This document shows positions 48,034 to 59,763 of a DNA stretch of 64,000 nt, one piece after another. How positions within the stretch are numbered: the first letter of the stretch is position 1; every line of letters begins with the position of its first letter. The position numbers were made by a program, and so were the translations under genes. Source of the DNA: Apodospora peruviana (taxonomy: Eukaryota; Ascomycota; Sordariomycetes; Sordariales; Lasiosphaeriaceae); the NCBI GenBank assembly GCA_033439685.1, contig JAUEDM010000001.1:3286001-3350000 (forward strand), written 5' to 3'. The notes under the pieces were generated by a model. The model made no database searches. It was not told where the DNA came from and was given only the letters and a program-made list of their open reading frames with translations.

Positions 48034-51000
48034 TCATCCCATCAAATTGGAAGGTCCAGGTCCGCCACTTCCGCCTGGGGGCCTCAAACTCAGTTCCAGC
48101 GCTCGCCTGAGATCCTCTTCATCAACATCGCCAGGCTCTCCATCCGCTCTCGCCACAGCTTCCTTATCCTTCCCCTTTCCTTCCACTTCCTCGCCGCCGC
48201 CAGGACCACGGTGAGTTCGACGGTACTCCTCCTCGGCTAGGCTCTGCTTCTTGACATACTCCATCACGATATCTTCCTCCGTCCTCTGTCGCTCCATCAG
48301 CTGGACCTGTTCCCTGTGCGCGCGCTCCGACTCCTCTATCGCGCGGCGCATCTGTTCGTCCTCGCCAGCAGCACCTGTTGAATCGTCGAGAACTGTGCTG
48401 ACGTTACCGGAAGGAGTACGAGGAGGTACTGGAGGAGGATGCTGCTGCTGTTGATGACCGGGCCCAAAGCTCTCTGTTCTCGACGCCTCGAGTGCCTTCA
48501 GGAACTCCTCGTCGCCATCACTATCATCCTCTTCGCGGCCGCCACCACCGCCACTGCGTTGTCCCTGCTGCGCCGTCTGAGCAGCCAGACTCCGCTTGAC
48601 GGCCTCCTCAACCAGCGCCTGGTACTCCTCGTCCGTAACGTTGGACAGATCCTCCAACTGCTCACCATCTGGCAGATTTGACATCACCGCTGCTGCCGTA
48701 GCAGTCGGTTGGCTTCCTGCAGTTTTAGTCTGCTGTTGTTGCTCCTGCGCCTCCGCAATCCGCCGCATCTCCTTGACACTGTTCCGAATGGCCGCCTCAA
48801 CGCGCGCGTCCTCCTCCTTGTCCCCACGCGAAGTCTGCGCAACGGACGCCCGAATCGCGCGCTCAAACTCCTCATCCTCGAGCGTATGAGACGGTTGCTT
48901 GTCTAGCGCGGCAGTAGCTGCCTTATTCTTTTTCTCGGCATCCTTTTGCGCGTGTAATCTCTTCCTCTCGTCAAACGACAAATTTCTCGTATGGAACCAT
49001 CCCGTCTTTGCTGGCTGCTGCGGCGAAGGACTCCTGCCGCCAGCTTCCGTAGTGCTGTCGCCGCTGGAACCAATAGTAGTGCTGCTGCTCTCGTTAGGCA
49101 GGTTACTACCGCTGGCGCTGGCACTACTCTCCTTCTGTTTGAGATTATAGAAGCCCTTCAGCTCCGCCTTTCTGGCCTGCCATCGCAGCAAGATATCCTT
49201 CTTCTCCTCCACCGACGAGGTCTGCAAGTCCTCCTTACCCTGCAGCACGCGCGAGGTAATGATGTAGTTGGTCGAGCTCTTGCTGAACATGTTGCGCACC
49301 TCGGCGTGCACCCCTTGCATGGTATACGCAGGAATCGACCAGACCGCAGCCGCGGGCTTGAGCATCAGCCCGCCGATGCCCTTTCCAAAACCCTTGATCA
49401 GACCCTGGACGCCCTCCTTCTCGGCGCCGCGGAGCGGCTGCGTCACGAGCCCCGATATGCCGTCAAACATGCCCAGGCCAAACTCCTTCCCGGCCACCCT
49501 GATGCCGCTGGCGAAGTCCGTCACCTTCTCCATCGGACGCACCGTGTCGTCGCTGTACAGCCTCGGCGCGTTGCGAAAGCCCCGCGCGAGACCAAGGCAG
49601 ACGTTCTGCGGCATCAGCATGCCCGATTCGATGATGCGGCCTACGCCTCTGCCGGCGCCCATGGCGGTCTCGAGGGTGATTTGGCCCGTTGCCTCGCAGG
49701 CTTCACCACCACACTTGTGTGCCGCCTGCAATTTTTGCTTACACTTAGGGTTTGATGATGAAGTAGTAGCCGTCTGCTGGCTTGTTGTCCTCGGGAGGTC
49801 TGTCGAAGAAGCTGGGGCCACGGAAGACGGTGTTCTCTGCCCGGATGAGGCGGTCACGGAAAGGTGCGACGACGAAAAGGACCTGTCGGCTCCAACCAAG
49901 GTCTCAGACCCTGGTGCCTGCGATGAAGACGTCGATGCTGTCGAATCAGCTGGTCCGCCCCCTTCTCTGCCCGCCGCAGGGGCTTCAGACGACTTCTTTT
50001 TAGCGCCGGCGAACAACTCCCGTGGGAAATCACCGACCGCCATGGCCATGGTGCCGAGATCTCCCACCAGGGCTGACGTGACCGCCGTGATGGGATCCCA
50101 CGGCTGGTCTTCGGTGCTGTATTCGATCGAGCGGTACCTGAACCTGCCGTTAGCATATGTTTCTTTACAGTCATGTGCTTCATCACTTACAACTTGAGAT
50201 CCGAGTACTTGAGATAGCCCTCCTTGACCAGAACCGCCCCAGCAAGCGCGCTCAACCTTGTCTTTGTCCTCCTGACGCGCCAAACAGCCACCCGGCTCGG
50301 CGCAAGCGAGCACCTCATATTATCCGTGCTCAAAAACTCGTGGAAGCTTTTCCCTCCGACATCAGGGCCCTGCTCCTCGCTAATCTTCGCGCCGAGCTCC
50401 TTTGCTCTGGTCTGCGTCTCGGGCTTCAGGGCCTCCAGAACGGCAGCCGCGAGTTTCTCGGCCGTCAGCTTCTTGTAAGGAATAGGCATCGGGCCGGCAC
50501 CCGCTTTGGCGATCATGGCGCCCCAGAACGGCTGGTCCCCAAAGAAGGGCACCACGACCGTCGGCTTGCCCAGCTTGATGCCCGCCGCGGAGGTGCCGGC
50601 GCCGCCGTGGTGCACGACGGCCGAAACGTGCTGGAAGAGCCAGTCGTGCGGGACGTTGCCCAGCATGAAGACGCCGTCGGGCAGGCCGACAGCGTCGGCG
50701 CCCAGACCGCCCCATCCCTTGGACACGAGAGCTCGCACTCCGGCGATGGAAATCGCGTCAAGTATCATGCGCGTCATCGCATTGGGATCGTCAACCACGA
50801 TGGATCCAAACCCAATGTACACCGGCGGCGGGCCGGCCCTGAGGAAGGCCGCAAGCTCTGGGTCGGGCGTGTACGAAGACGCTAGGTTGAGGAAGAAGAA
50901 GCCCGAGATGGTCACCTCGGCGCCCCAGTCGGCCGGCTTCGGGATCAGCGCGGGCGACCAGCAGTAGGTAGTCGGTATCCGCAGACGACTAAGCAATCCA

Positions 51001-52144
51001 GGTGCCCAGATCAAGGAAAGGGGCTCGAGATCGAGGACTTTGGTCCGGAAGCGGTTGATCACGTCGCCCAGCCCCTGCCAGGTCATCATCTCCACCAGGG
51101 CGTACGAGACGTAGTTGGTCATGACGACGTCCGTATTCGTCGACTCGATGTTGGCCAGGGGGTGTGCGAATGCTCTCGTAGGTGACCACGGCATGGTGAA
51201 CATCATATGCATCGGAATGCCCATCTTCTCAGCAATATGAATATGCGCAAAGCTCGGCGGATTCGCAATAATCGCGTCGGCCACAAACGGCTTTTCCGCC
51301 CCTCCAGACAGCTCGTTGTTGAACAGCCGCTCATCGACAGGCTCGTCGGGCCTGTGCCGGCGCGGCGGTGCGCCCAGCCCGTTGCCCGCCTCAATGCACG
51401 ACCGCCAGCAACCCATGATGATCTGCTCGATGCCCTGCCTTCGCCGTTTGATTTCGCCGTTCTTGAGCGCGTCGACGCCCGGCATCAGACCCGGGTTCTT
51501 GACCATGAAGGCCATCAGCTCGGCCGGGTCTCCGCCGATACTGAAAAACTCGAGCCCGCTGTCCTCGACGAACTTCTGGAATGTAGGGTGCGTGGCCACG
51601 CGCACGCGGTGACCGTACGTGTCGCGCAGGACCTGCCCCAGCGCTATGAATGGTTGCACGTCGCCTCTCGAGCCGACGATCTGGATGACGACGTTTAGTC
51701 TTGGTGGGGGCGTCTGGCCTGGCTGTCCGCCGAGACTGGGCGGGATGTAGGCCGGCGGCAGAGGGCCAAGACTATCGGCAGGAGTAACTTTAACCTGTGG
51801 CTGCTGCCGGATCGTGGACGAGAGCAAGTCTGCTAGTCGCTGGTTCTTTTGGTTGATATTGATGTTGACGCGGCCATCATCTGTGATGCTATATTAGACC
51901 AATCCTCAATCTGATACATGTAGTCGAGGGAAATAGACTCACCAGTAACAGCTGCACCAGCCTCAAACCCAGGCTGAGAGAGCTGTATCTGGTCGATATT
52001 CTCGCCATAGGCAGGCGGCGGCGGCATGTCATTGTCGTCGGCGCCTGCGCCCGGTGTTGGCACGCCTTCGAACGGCCCCATGTCAGGATATGTGTTTCCA
52101 GTGGTCCCCGCTCTCCCCTGGTAGGAGGCCTTGGCCTCGGACAT
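48034..52144 (-). CDS. sterol-glucosyltransferase-like enzyme fused to Vps13-like segment and UIMs
   Basis: Three exons (complement of 48034..50143, 50191..51880, 51943..52144) give 1333 aa. Residues ~120-270 are the GT28-type N-domain (RLNVVIQIVGSRGDVQPF). Residues ~400-545 are the nucleotide-sugar domain (PPVYIGFGSIVVDDP, HHGGAGTSAAGIKLGKPT, PFFGDQPFWG). This matches UDP-glucose:sterol glucosyltransferases, but no PH or GRAM domain precedes it as in Atg26. Residues ~850-905 (GISGLVTQPLRGAEKEG, GFGKGIGGLMLKP) resemble the glycine-rich C-terminal segment of Vps13 lipid-transfer proteins. Six UIM-like motifs lie at about 1054, 1074, 1135, 1175, 1226 and 1305 (e.g. DEEFERAIRAS, DEEDLRRALELS). 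PPAY occurs at 43-46 and 109-112, and PPVPPR at about 1202. The last intron has alternative acceptors 6 nt apart. Confidence 0.9.
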
Positions 52145-53294
52145 GGTGTTCTGTGAATCAAGGCCTGGCTGGTGAGACTGTAGCTACAAATGGTGTTTGT
52201 GTCTTATGGGTAGCTAAGGTAGTTTATATCTCAGATCGATCTCTTCGGAGTGATGTGTAAATCGAGTCGACTCGACTTGGGAATGCAGGTTTGCCTCAAT
52301 TTATGTATAAGTTCGTTCAAATGCGTCTTGAGCCTTCGTTCAAGCAAGCGAGAGGCGAGGCAGGTGACGCGGTAGGTCCAAAGGGTAATCAAGGCGTGAC
52401 GAACGGCAAAGGGTATTGATTGGGTGGTAGGTGACGATGCCGGAGAATGACGACGATGGAGGGGTTGGAGGGGTTCTTCCAGTCTACACGGCGGATCTAC
52501 GTGTGTACGGATACCACAAGCGGTATTCTATGTCAGGTAAGGTTAGGGTACTTATAACCCGCAAAAGGCACGCCTAGTCACCACCTGATACAGTATTGTC
52601 CAGCGTTGTGCTCTGTTCTGCTGCAGTTGCGGCGCATTATTGAAACAACATGCCGCGTAGAGGTACCTTACCTGTAAACCAGATAAGGCTATCCCGCACG
52701 ATGGAACCAACCGTGCTTACACACCTGTAACTTGGCGGTGCAGGTTGCCTGAAGTGACAGGTCGGTCCAATGTCACAGGCATATATCAATTTCCAAAAGT
52801 TGCAGCCTTCCTGCATGCGCCTGATATGACGAATCCGTGGTGGCGGAGGGATTGGACTTCAAGAGGAAGCCCCTACATAAATTCTTTGATCCTGACGCGG
52901 ATTGAACAAGCAGTGCACCTATGCAAAGCAGGATATCCATTACACAAGGTACGGAATCGGTTTCGGTTTCGGTCTTCGATTACAGCACTTACACCGTGCT
53001 CCATACGCCAAGCATCTCCCTTGGTTGTACAAACTCCACCTCCCGAGTTCACCAATCTCATCGACGTAAATAACCCGTACAAGCATAGGGAATGTTAGAA
53101 GAGCAACACCATCTCATCACAGGGCTCATTCAACAACGAAAGACCAAAAAAAAAAAAAAACCTACACAATAGGGGTAACAGAGCAGGAAGCCACATAATG
53201 CCCATCATCCATACATACTACGCCAGCCTGCTTTCAAACATCAACACGACAACTTCTTTCGCCTTTTCTCATCACCCGTTCACAGCATTGTCTC
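52145..53294. other. spacer with poly-A tract
   Basis: 1.15 kb between two minus-strand genes. It contains the glycosyltransferase promoter side, a GAGGTACCTTACCTG motif at about 52660, and a poly-A run at 53146-53160. No gene seen. Confidence 0.45.
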
Positions 53295-54573
53295 TTATTC
53301 TGTCTTCGGTGGTGGGGCGCCGCCGCCCGTGGTAGGCAGACCGAAGAAGATCTTGCAGTAGTCCTGATCATGCTGTTAGCAAGGACACGTAATGAAAGAA
53401 TCGACAAAACAACTTACGTAGATCATCCACTGCAAGCCCGTCAAGGTACCAATCATGAAGATTCTCACCGGAAGGCCATTCCAAAGCCCCATGAATCCGA
53501 TGTCCTTGTAGACTCTCGCCGTGACCGCCCCAAAGGCCTCACCAGGGGCCCGGTATGCGTTGAGCTTGCTGACCATGACGTCGGCAGGGTGGGACACGAT
53601 AGCGCAGAGGATACCGGCTAGGTAGCCACCAACAAACGACACTCCAGTCTGTTGAGCTTTGCTGTAGTCGTTCTTGCTGCCGGGCAAACGTTGGTAGATC
53701 ATCTCGACAATGGTCTCGAAGGAAGCAAACTTCATCATGGTGTAAGGAATCTGCCGACCCCAGAGTGGGTAGAGTCCCTTGTACAAGCCCGAGATGCCTT
53801 CCTTTGCTGTGATCTGGCTGATTCCGTCGATGGTGCCCTTGTATTGAGAAGGAATCGTGGCCTGCATGCGCACCTTGACCGCCTCGAAGGGACAGAGCGC
53901 GACATCGGCCAGGAGTTCGGCCGAAGCAGATGCCGTCAGGTACAGCGTCGTCTTATACTTGTAGGCCGCCTCGGGGCCGGCCAGGTCCGAGTAGGTCTTC
54001 TTGAAATATTCATACCATCCGTACTTGAAGGCGCCCTGGGCCGAATAGCCGAAGAAGGTCGGGCTCCAGCCGGTGAAGATGCCCCGGAAACCTTCAGTCC
54101 TGAAGATATGGCCCCATGCCTGGAAATTGCCCTTGTACAGCTTCGAGTCGACTTGGCGTCGAGTCTTGACAAGATCCAGAGGAGTCACGGCCGTGTGTGT
54201 CAAGCCCTGTTCACATGGTCAGTTCCCGCCTCGTAAGCAGCTCTAGCAGTTGAAGTCAACTTACACATGCGAGCAGGCCACTGAACGTGCAGGCAGCGTA
54301 GTACTTTCCGGAGTAGAGGTCAATCTTTCCCGTGGCAGCCTGGGTCTTCTTGCTGGCAGCGTTAAATTCCCTCGTGGCCTCGTCGCTCAGCTTCTTCGCC
54401 TTGCTCTTTGCATCGTCGACAACCGAGTAGGCGTAGTAAAGGTCTGGGCGAGCTTGGTAGGGTGTTGCGCCGGCGGCATTTGGGCTTGGGCCATTCCTTG
54501 GCTTGCCGAGCGAGTACGCCGGGTTGCCAAAGGTTTGCTGAAGCGTGTCGAGTCTCGGGTATAGAGACGACAT
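53295..54573 (-). CDS. MIR1: mitochondrial phosphate carrier
   Basis: Three exons (complement of 53295..53363, 53418..54206, 54265..54573) give 388 aa. The last, very short exon encodes DYCKIFFGLPTTGGG and a Pro-rich end. Three carrier signatures are present: PLDLVKTRRQ, PFEAVKVRMQ and PADVMVSKLN. The segments GFRGIFTGWSPTFFGYSAQG, FKYGWYEYFK and YPLWGRQIPYTMMKF are characteristic of the phosphate/H+ symporter (yeast Mir1, human SLC25A3), which supplies phosphate for ATP synthesis in the matrix. The N-terminal ~90 residues before the first helix are longer than in yeast Mir1 and contain a basic amphipathic stretch (DDAKSKAKKLSDEATREF). Confidence 0.95.
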
Positions 54574-55719
54574 GTTGGGTATAGGTAGCGATGGTCAATG
54601 GCCAAAGCCGGTTAGGTGCCTAGAACGTGTATCTTTAAGCATGTGCTTGGCAAAAACAAGAAGGCATTGGGAATGTTGGATCGATGGATGAAGGAAAACG
54701 GCTGGGCTTTCCGTAGGCAAGCTCCAACGGCCGCTCCGGCCTGTTGTCGCAACACGTCGAGCAGGTAGCCGTAGCTCAAAGCTCGGATCAAGCTTACCTG
54801 CTATATATGACGGCAAGGAACGCCTCGAGCGACGGCCGCTGTGTCAATGGATGAGAGGAGATCTGACTGTCGTGCCGTGACTGGCTCAGGTGGTACGAAA
54901 ACACGCAGAGGATGAATGAGGGGATTGAGAACGATGGGAGACGGCGGAGATAAGAAAGGAGAGAACCCGAGTGCCCGATAATGAAACGGATGGTGGTTCG
55001 CAACCCGGGGCGGTTGACGGAAAGCAGGGCAAGGAAGCATTGTTTCCTTCCCGAGTACTGTACATGCTGTCCAACCATCGCATCCATCCTTCCGCATCCT
55101 CAGCCGAAGTATCGATACATGCCATCAAGGCAGCTACAACTGCCTTGCCCACTCTAGCTGTTTGGATGGCATCTGGTTGGTGACTTCGGCCCGCTGTGAC
55201 ATCACAGCAACGGGTTTCTACCCACCCCCCCCCCCCACCAAGCCATCCAAAAGGCCATTCTTTATCTGAGGCTTTACCTATCACGGACAGCAATGTATGA
55301 TCTCCTGTTTTATCAAGGGAACCTAGTAGTTCACATCTTGATATATGTGGTCGTAACAAACAGCCCAATTCAATTCAAGTCTCGGAAATAATTCAAAGCA
55401 CTGGTAGTGAGCCCAGAGACAGAGAAAGGCGTTTGTCTTGTTAAGACACCCCCACCCAAGTCCCGTCAGCGTTGACCCCTTGGCGCACTGTCTGTCTTGC
55501 AGTGGACCACTCCAGAGGGTTTAGCGCATGATTACCACAGGGCTGTGAAAAGGCCCTAGGGAGAAACTTACGTCGTACCGTAGACCGCTGGCTGCGATGG
55601 CTTCAACTTGACTGTGGTCTTCTTTCAGCAAAACGCATTCCACTCCAGGGACCAGTACTCTGTGCTGATCGTAGCAACATTCAAAGAACCAACTATCCGG
55701 TCATCAGTAGCCAACCAAA
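54574..55719. other. divergent promoter region with poly-C tract
   Basis: 1.15 kb between the divergent phosphate carrier and CBS genes, so it should hold both promoters. It contains a C run at 55225-55236. No gene seen. Confidence 0.5.
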
Positions 55720-56313
55720 ATGACCGACATAATGTCCCAACAAATCCCATCAGCGAACTCCCCTCTCCTACAACAACCGTTCGTCTCGAAATGGGCGTCG
55801 AGATATCGCGGGGTATGTTTTGAATATCCTCCTCCCACCATCCAAACCTTTCAAAGCAGCCTCCTAACTCGCAATGATGGCAAACAGGCAACGGTCGAAG
55901 ACCTCGACCCGCCGGCGGCCCTCTCCCTCAACCCGTCCGATCCCATCTCGCTGGCCCTCATCTCAGCCTTTGAGCGCGACTACACCCACCTGACGGTCGT
56001 CGACGGTGAGACCCGCGCGCTGCTCGGCTACATCGCCATCCCGCAGCTGCAGGCCCTGCTCGAGGCCGGCAAGGTCAAGCCCGAGGACGAGGTGCGCACC
56101 GCCATGGTGCGCTTCAACCGGCGCAAGGGCAACAAGTACCGCGTCATCACCATGGACACGCCGCTCGAGGAGCTCGAGGCCTTCTTCGCGGGCGCCGCCA
56201 CCAACGGCCAGAAGCAGGACTTTGCCGTCATCACCGACGAGCGCCGTCGCTTTGTGCTGGGCGTGGCGACGGTCGATGACCTGGAGGAGTTTGTTAAACG
56301 TCGGCCTGCTTAG
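55720..56313 (+). CDS. small CBS-domain protein
   Basis: Exons 55720..55812 and 55888..56313 give 172 aa. The 75-nt intron has a GTATGT donor, a CCTAAC branch site and an ACAG acceptor. Its length is a multiple of three and it has no stop, so an unspliced message would give a 197-aa form. Splicing yields SRYRGATVEDLDPPAAL, which reads like the known fungal family. The protein is a single CBS pair: FERDYTHLTVVDGETRALLGYI and then DFAVITDERRRFVLGVATVDDLEEF. CBS pairs bind adenosine nucleotides and act as sensors. The partner is unknown. The last codons and stop are repeated twice more directly downstream. Confidence 0.88.
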   Translation: MTDIMSQQIPSANSPLLQQPFVSKWASRYRGVCFEYPPPTIQTFQSSLLTRNDGKQATVEDLDPPAALSLNPSDPISLALISAFERDYTHLTVVDGETRALLGYIAIPQLQALLEAGKVKPEDEVRTAMVRFNRRKGNKYRVITMDTPLEELEAFFAGAATNGQKQDFAVITDERRRFVLGVATVDDLEEFVKRRPA

Positions 56314-56430
56314 GAACTACCTCCTACTCGAAACGAGACCGCCTGGAGGAGTTTTTCAACCGCCGGCCTGCTTAGGACTCTCGGAACGAGAATATCTGGA
56401 GCTGCTCAACCGCCGGTCTGCTTAGGTATA
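56281..56430 (+). repeat. threefold repeat of the CBS gene's last codons and stop
   Basis: Unit 1 (56281-56342) is the real end of the gene, LEEFVKRRPA-stop. Unit 2 (56343-56395) and unit 3 (56396-56430) repeat it with changes (CTGGAGGAG..CCGCCGGCCTGCTTAGG and CTGGAGCTG..CCGCCGGTCTGCTTAGG). Each unit keeps a TAG, and the segments between also share AACGAGA blocks. Confidence 0.85.
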
Positions 56431-57146
56431 CCTCGATACTACCGGGGACGAAATCTCTTTACAGTGGGGGTGGTAATCAGAGATGAATTGGCGCGGGACG
56501 GAGCGCGCCATAATACCGTTCTAAGACATCCTAGCAGCGGATTGTCTTACATCACATCATGGACTGGCGTTTGGTTTGGTGGCCTTCTTTTATTTCTCTT
56601 GGGTTCTGCTTGATCGGTCGGCTTCTTGTAAGCCTGGACGGAAACAGGGGAGGCGGCATTCAACATGGAAAAGAGGAAACCGTGGGAAAGTCAACACTGG
56701 CTACTAGGAATTCAATGTGTCAACGGTATACCTACCTATTCTACCACTACGGGATCACTGATCTACAGTTAAGAGAACAACGACGACATGAATGGCGATG
56801 TCTGTGGGTGGCTTCGCATCGACAAGAATGCATATACATGAATCTGCAGAAACAAGACCTGAAGCTGTTCGACCGCAAATATGATACTTGTGATTCAGTG
56901 TCGATCAAAGCCTTGGGGTATTGTTGTCTTCCGATCTGTCCGACTTGGGAACATATGACTCGATAAACGTGAGCTGCCGAAACATCCCCTATCTTCAATC
57001 CTAGTATAATGAAAAACTGGAGAATCGAAATCAAAACTTTGGTATATGATAGCAGTACTAGCAGCAGCGGTATGAACTCAGCCAATGATCAAGCCAACTC
57101 ATTATCTACATCTACATCCATCATATACATGCAAAAAACCCACGGC
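56431..57146. other. convergent 3' spacer
   Basis: About 0.7 kb between convergent genes. No gene or strong repeat seen. Confidence 0.5.
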
Positions 57147-57805
57147 TCAAGCAGCCCAATCATAGACAAGCTGTATCTCGACACGCTCCGTCCCCTTGGC
57201 AACAACCACGTTGCGCACGTATTTCCGCAGTCCCTCAACCTCCTTGAAGCCCCAAATCTGCGTCGCCGTCCAGCCGTTGTCGAGGCTCTCGACATAAGAG
57301 ATAAGGTGCTTCTCGCCGTTGGGGCCGCCCTTCTCGGCGTCCGTGTCGAGCCAGCCGCTCTTGAGGAACTCATCGCTGATCTCGGGCAGGTCGATCCAGC
57401 GCGTCTGCCCGCGCACGTGGCCAAACAGCCAGTCGCTGTGCTCGCGGAACTGGTTGTCTAGGCAGCGCTTCTCCGTGGTGCCCTTGATCCCGCCGGTGCC
57501 GAGCTGGTCGATCTCGATGTGCGCGACCGCCGGGGCCGAAGGGTCAGCCGGCGGGGATGGAGGCCCGGTGTAGTGCTTCACGTCCAGCGTGAAGGTCGCA
57601 ATGCCGACCGCCTTGCGCGTCAGCCAGCCGATGCCCTGGAGCGCGAGGGCCGGCTCGAGCGGGTTGGATTGGCTCTTGTTCTAGAAGCAGGCAGACAGAC
57701 AGTTAGGTCAGGTACCATCGAAGAAAGTTTGGGGGATAGACGAAAACATACCATGGTCCATTTCCCGCTGAGATCGCCAATGTTCTTGGTTGGTGGTGCA
57801 GCCAT
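57147..57805 (-). CDS. small lipocalin-like protein
   Basis: Two exons (complement of 57147..57680 and 57752..57805) give 195 aa. The protein opens with NIGDLSGKWTMNKSQSNP, the G-x-W start that lipocalin-like beta barrels share, followed by alternating beta-type segments (GIGWLTRKAVGIATFTLDV, VAHIEIDQLGTGG) and a closing WGFKEVEG. I take it as a member of the fungal lipocalin-like family of about 200 aa seen in Pezizomycotina. No ligand or function is known to me. There is no signal peptide, so it is probably cytosolic. Confidence 0.72.
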
Positions 57806-59763
57806 TGTGTCTGTGAAGGCGGGGGTATTAAGAAGCTATTCAAGCTTATTTGCAATTGACTTTTTGGAAACTCAAAAAATAAGCAGCTAATAATGACGGT
57901 TGACAGACGTGAGATAGCCAAAAGTAAAGAAAGAACAAACGTGGGGAGGAGGGTTTGCAAGATAAACGGCCGTCTTTAAGTACAGCAAACCTACGACAAC
58001 ATTTAAGGATGGGCCTTGCCCAGTCCGGCGAATCGAAGCAAGGTGCAAGCAGCAGCACCAGCAGCACCAGCAGCGGCAGTCACTTGTGACATGGTGGGGC
58101 AAGGAATTATTACTCGAGTCGGCATGGAAGCACGAAAGCAGCAAAGGAGTATCACAAGAAAAACGGAGAGAGAGAGGGGTTCCAGTCTTCTCCCAAGGCT
58201 GGGCGGCCGAGGTAACTTTTTTATCATGCCCCGATAACCACATTCATACCCTCCCCTGCCTCCACTAAGTCTAGACTTCTAGTACGGGATACCCAAGTCC
58301 ATCCTTCCATCGCGTGCTGTATTCTGGGGTGAAGGCATCTGATGATGGGAAAATGGAGACCACCAAGCACTGATAGATCTCCGAATGACGCAGCTAGCAC
58401 CTGGTATCTCCCCTCCTTTGCGGGGGACTCCCCAAATGGGGGAGGTGGCGGGGGGTTGGACCGTAGCAGAGGTTATCCTTGTCTCGGCGTGTTTACGAGC
58501 CCGGAACCGAGCTCCTGCCAGCCCCTTTTTACGGTCTCTTCAACCCCTTTTCTTCAGAGATGGATGTTGATGACTGTGTAAGGTAGCCATCTGCACGGGA
58601 AGTGTGCAGATGATACTAGTTAGACTAAACTCATGGGCAAAAGACACTCACATAAGCTCTGATTAGGGAATCCCATCTTAGTGCTCAGGCCAGAAGTGTC
58701 GTTATGGCCTGACGATAGTGGAATGGTTGCCAATGGCGGTGCTTGTACCCCATATGCGGGGTAATCCATAAGGTAATTTAGCAGAGGTGCTAGCAAACAA
58801 CCTTCTCTTCCGAAGAAAGCATGTGAAGCCACCATATCCCAGACACGTAAGACAGACAGACCAGCAGAGAAGCAGCCGGGCCTTTCTTTGTTCACGACGC
58901 CGGGCCAACTGAAATAATAGCCTCTAAGACTCCTATCTATACCCGGCACTTGTTCTTCTGGTCTCGTTGTATGACCTCCTCCAAGACCACTTAGGCTCGC
59001 TTTGAGATTTGAATGATCAGACATGAATTATTACCTATGCTACTGCCACCTATGATTATTATACACATTCCCCCGCGATATTACTTATCGTACCTCCTCG
59101 GTGCACGCTTGCTTTGGGCAACAACTCCGAACCGGGGAATCCTATAATACATACACAACTGCCTCCTCTCTCGCTCCCTCTTTTCCGCACCGCCAAGCAA
59201 ACAGCTGGTGCTCTCGATGTCCGTCGTAACCCACAGGTAGATATGGCGCCGTCCAACCAACCAGGCGTGTGAACCAACCGCCTCGCTGCTCATGTCCCAG
59301 GTCCTCGTTAGCGCAACCCATGATTCCGAACAGGACAACTAGCAGGCATATACTGCAGCCTTCCAATCAACCCAACCGCGACAGACAAACAGACGGACAT
59401 AAAACCATAGTTCTTGCGGTCATTCCCATCTCCTCCGCCCATGGATCCAAACAAAACATCCAGACAAAAACAACTCGCAGGCATGTAGCAGCCTTCCAAC
59501 CAACCAGACAAAGAATCAGACAGACAGACACAGAGGCTATCGTCTTGCCCTCATCTTCAGGTCCACATTACCACCACCCATGATTCCCAACAAAACAACT
59601 CGCAGGCACATACGAGCAGCCTTCCAACCAACCAAACAGAGACAGACAGACAGACGCAAAACCATTGTCTCGCTTCAATTGCCTTGTCCTCATCGCCAGG
59701 TCCCTATTGCCGCCACCAATGATTCCGAACAACCGAACTTCGAGGCTCAGGCGACGGGCCTTC
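57806..59763. other. spacer with minisatellite
   Basis: About 2 kb between two minus-strand genes. The right quarter is a ~139-bp minisatellite (separate entry). The part next to 57806 is the promoter of the lipocalin-like gene. No gene seen. Confidence 0.5.
59293..59745. repeat. minisatellite, ~139-bp unit, three copies plus a partial
   Basis: Units start near 59318, 59439, 59578 and 59716, each with CCATGATTCC or a close variant. They continue with ACAACTCGCAGGCA, GCAGCCTTCCAACCAACC, a CAGA-rich part and a CTTGCCCTCATC-type part. The second and third spacings are both 139 bp; the first is 121 bp. The array begins about 20 bp after the stop of the SDR gene (read on the minus strand), so it lies in its 3' UTR. 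Confidence 0.85.

Noticed and set aside
41373..52144. Possible secondary-metabolite cluster (lipase, MFS exporter, glycosyltransferase in a row)
   Set aside because: No backbone synthase, P450 or pathway regulator is present, and the lipase and glycosyltransferase are ordinary conserved genes of Pezizomycotina.
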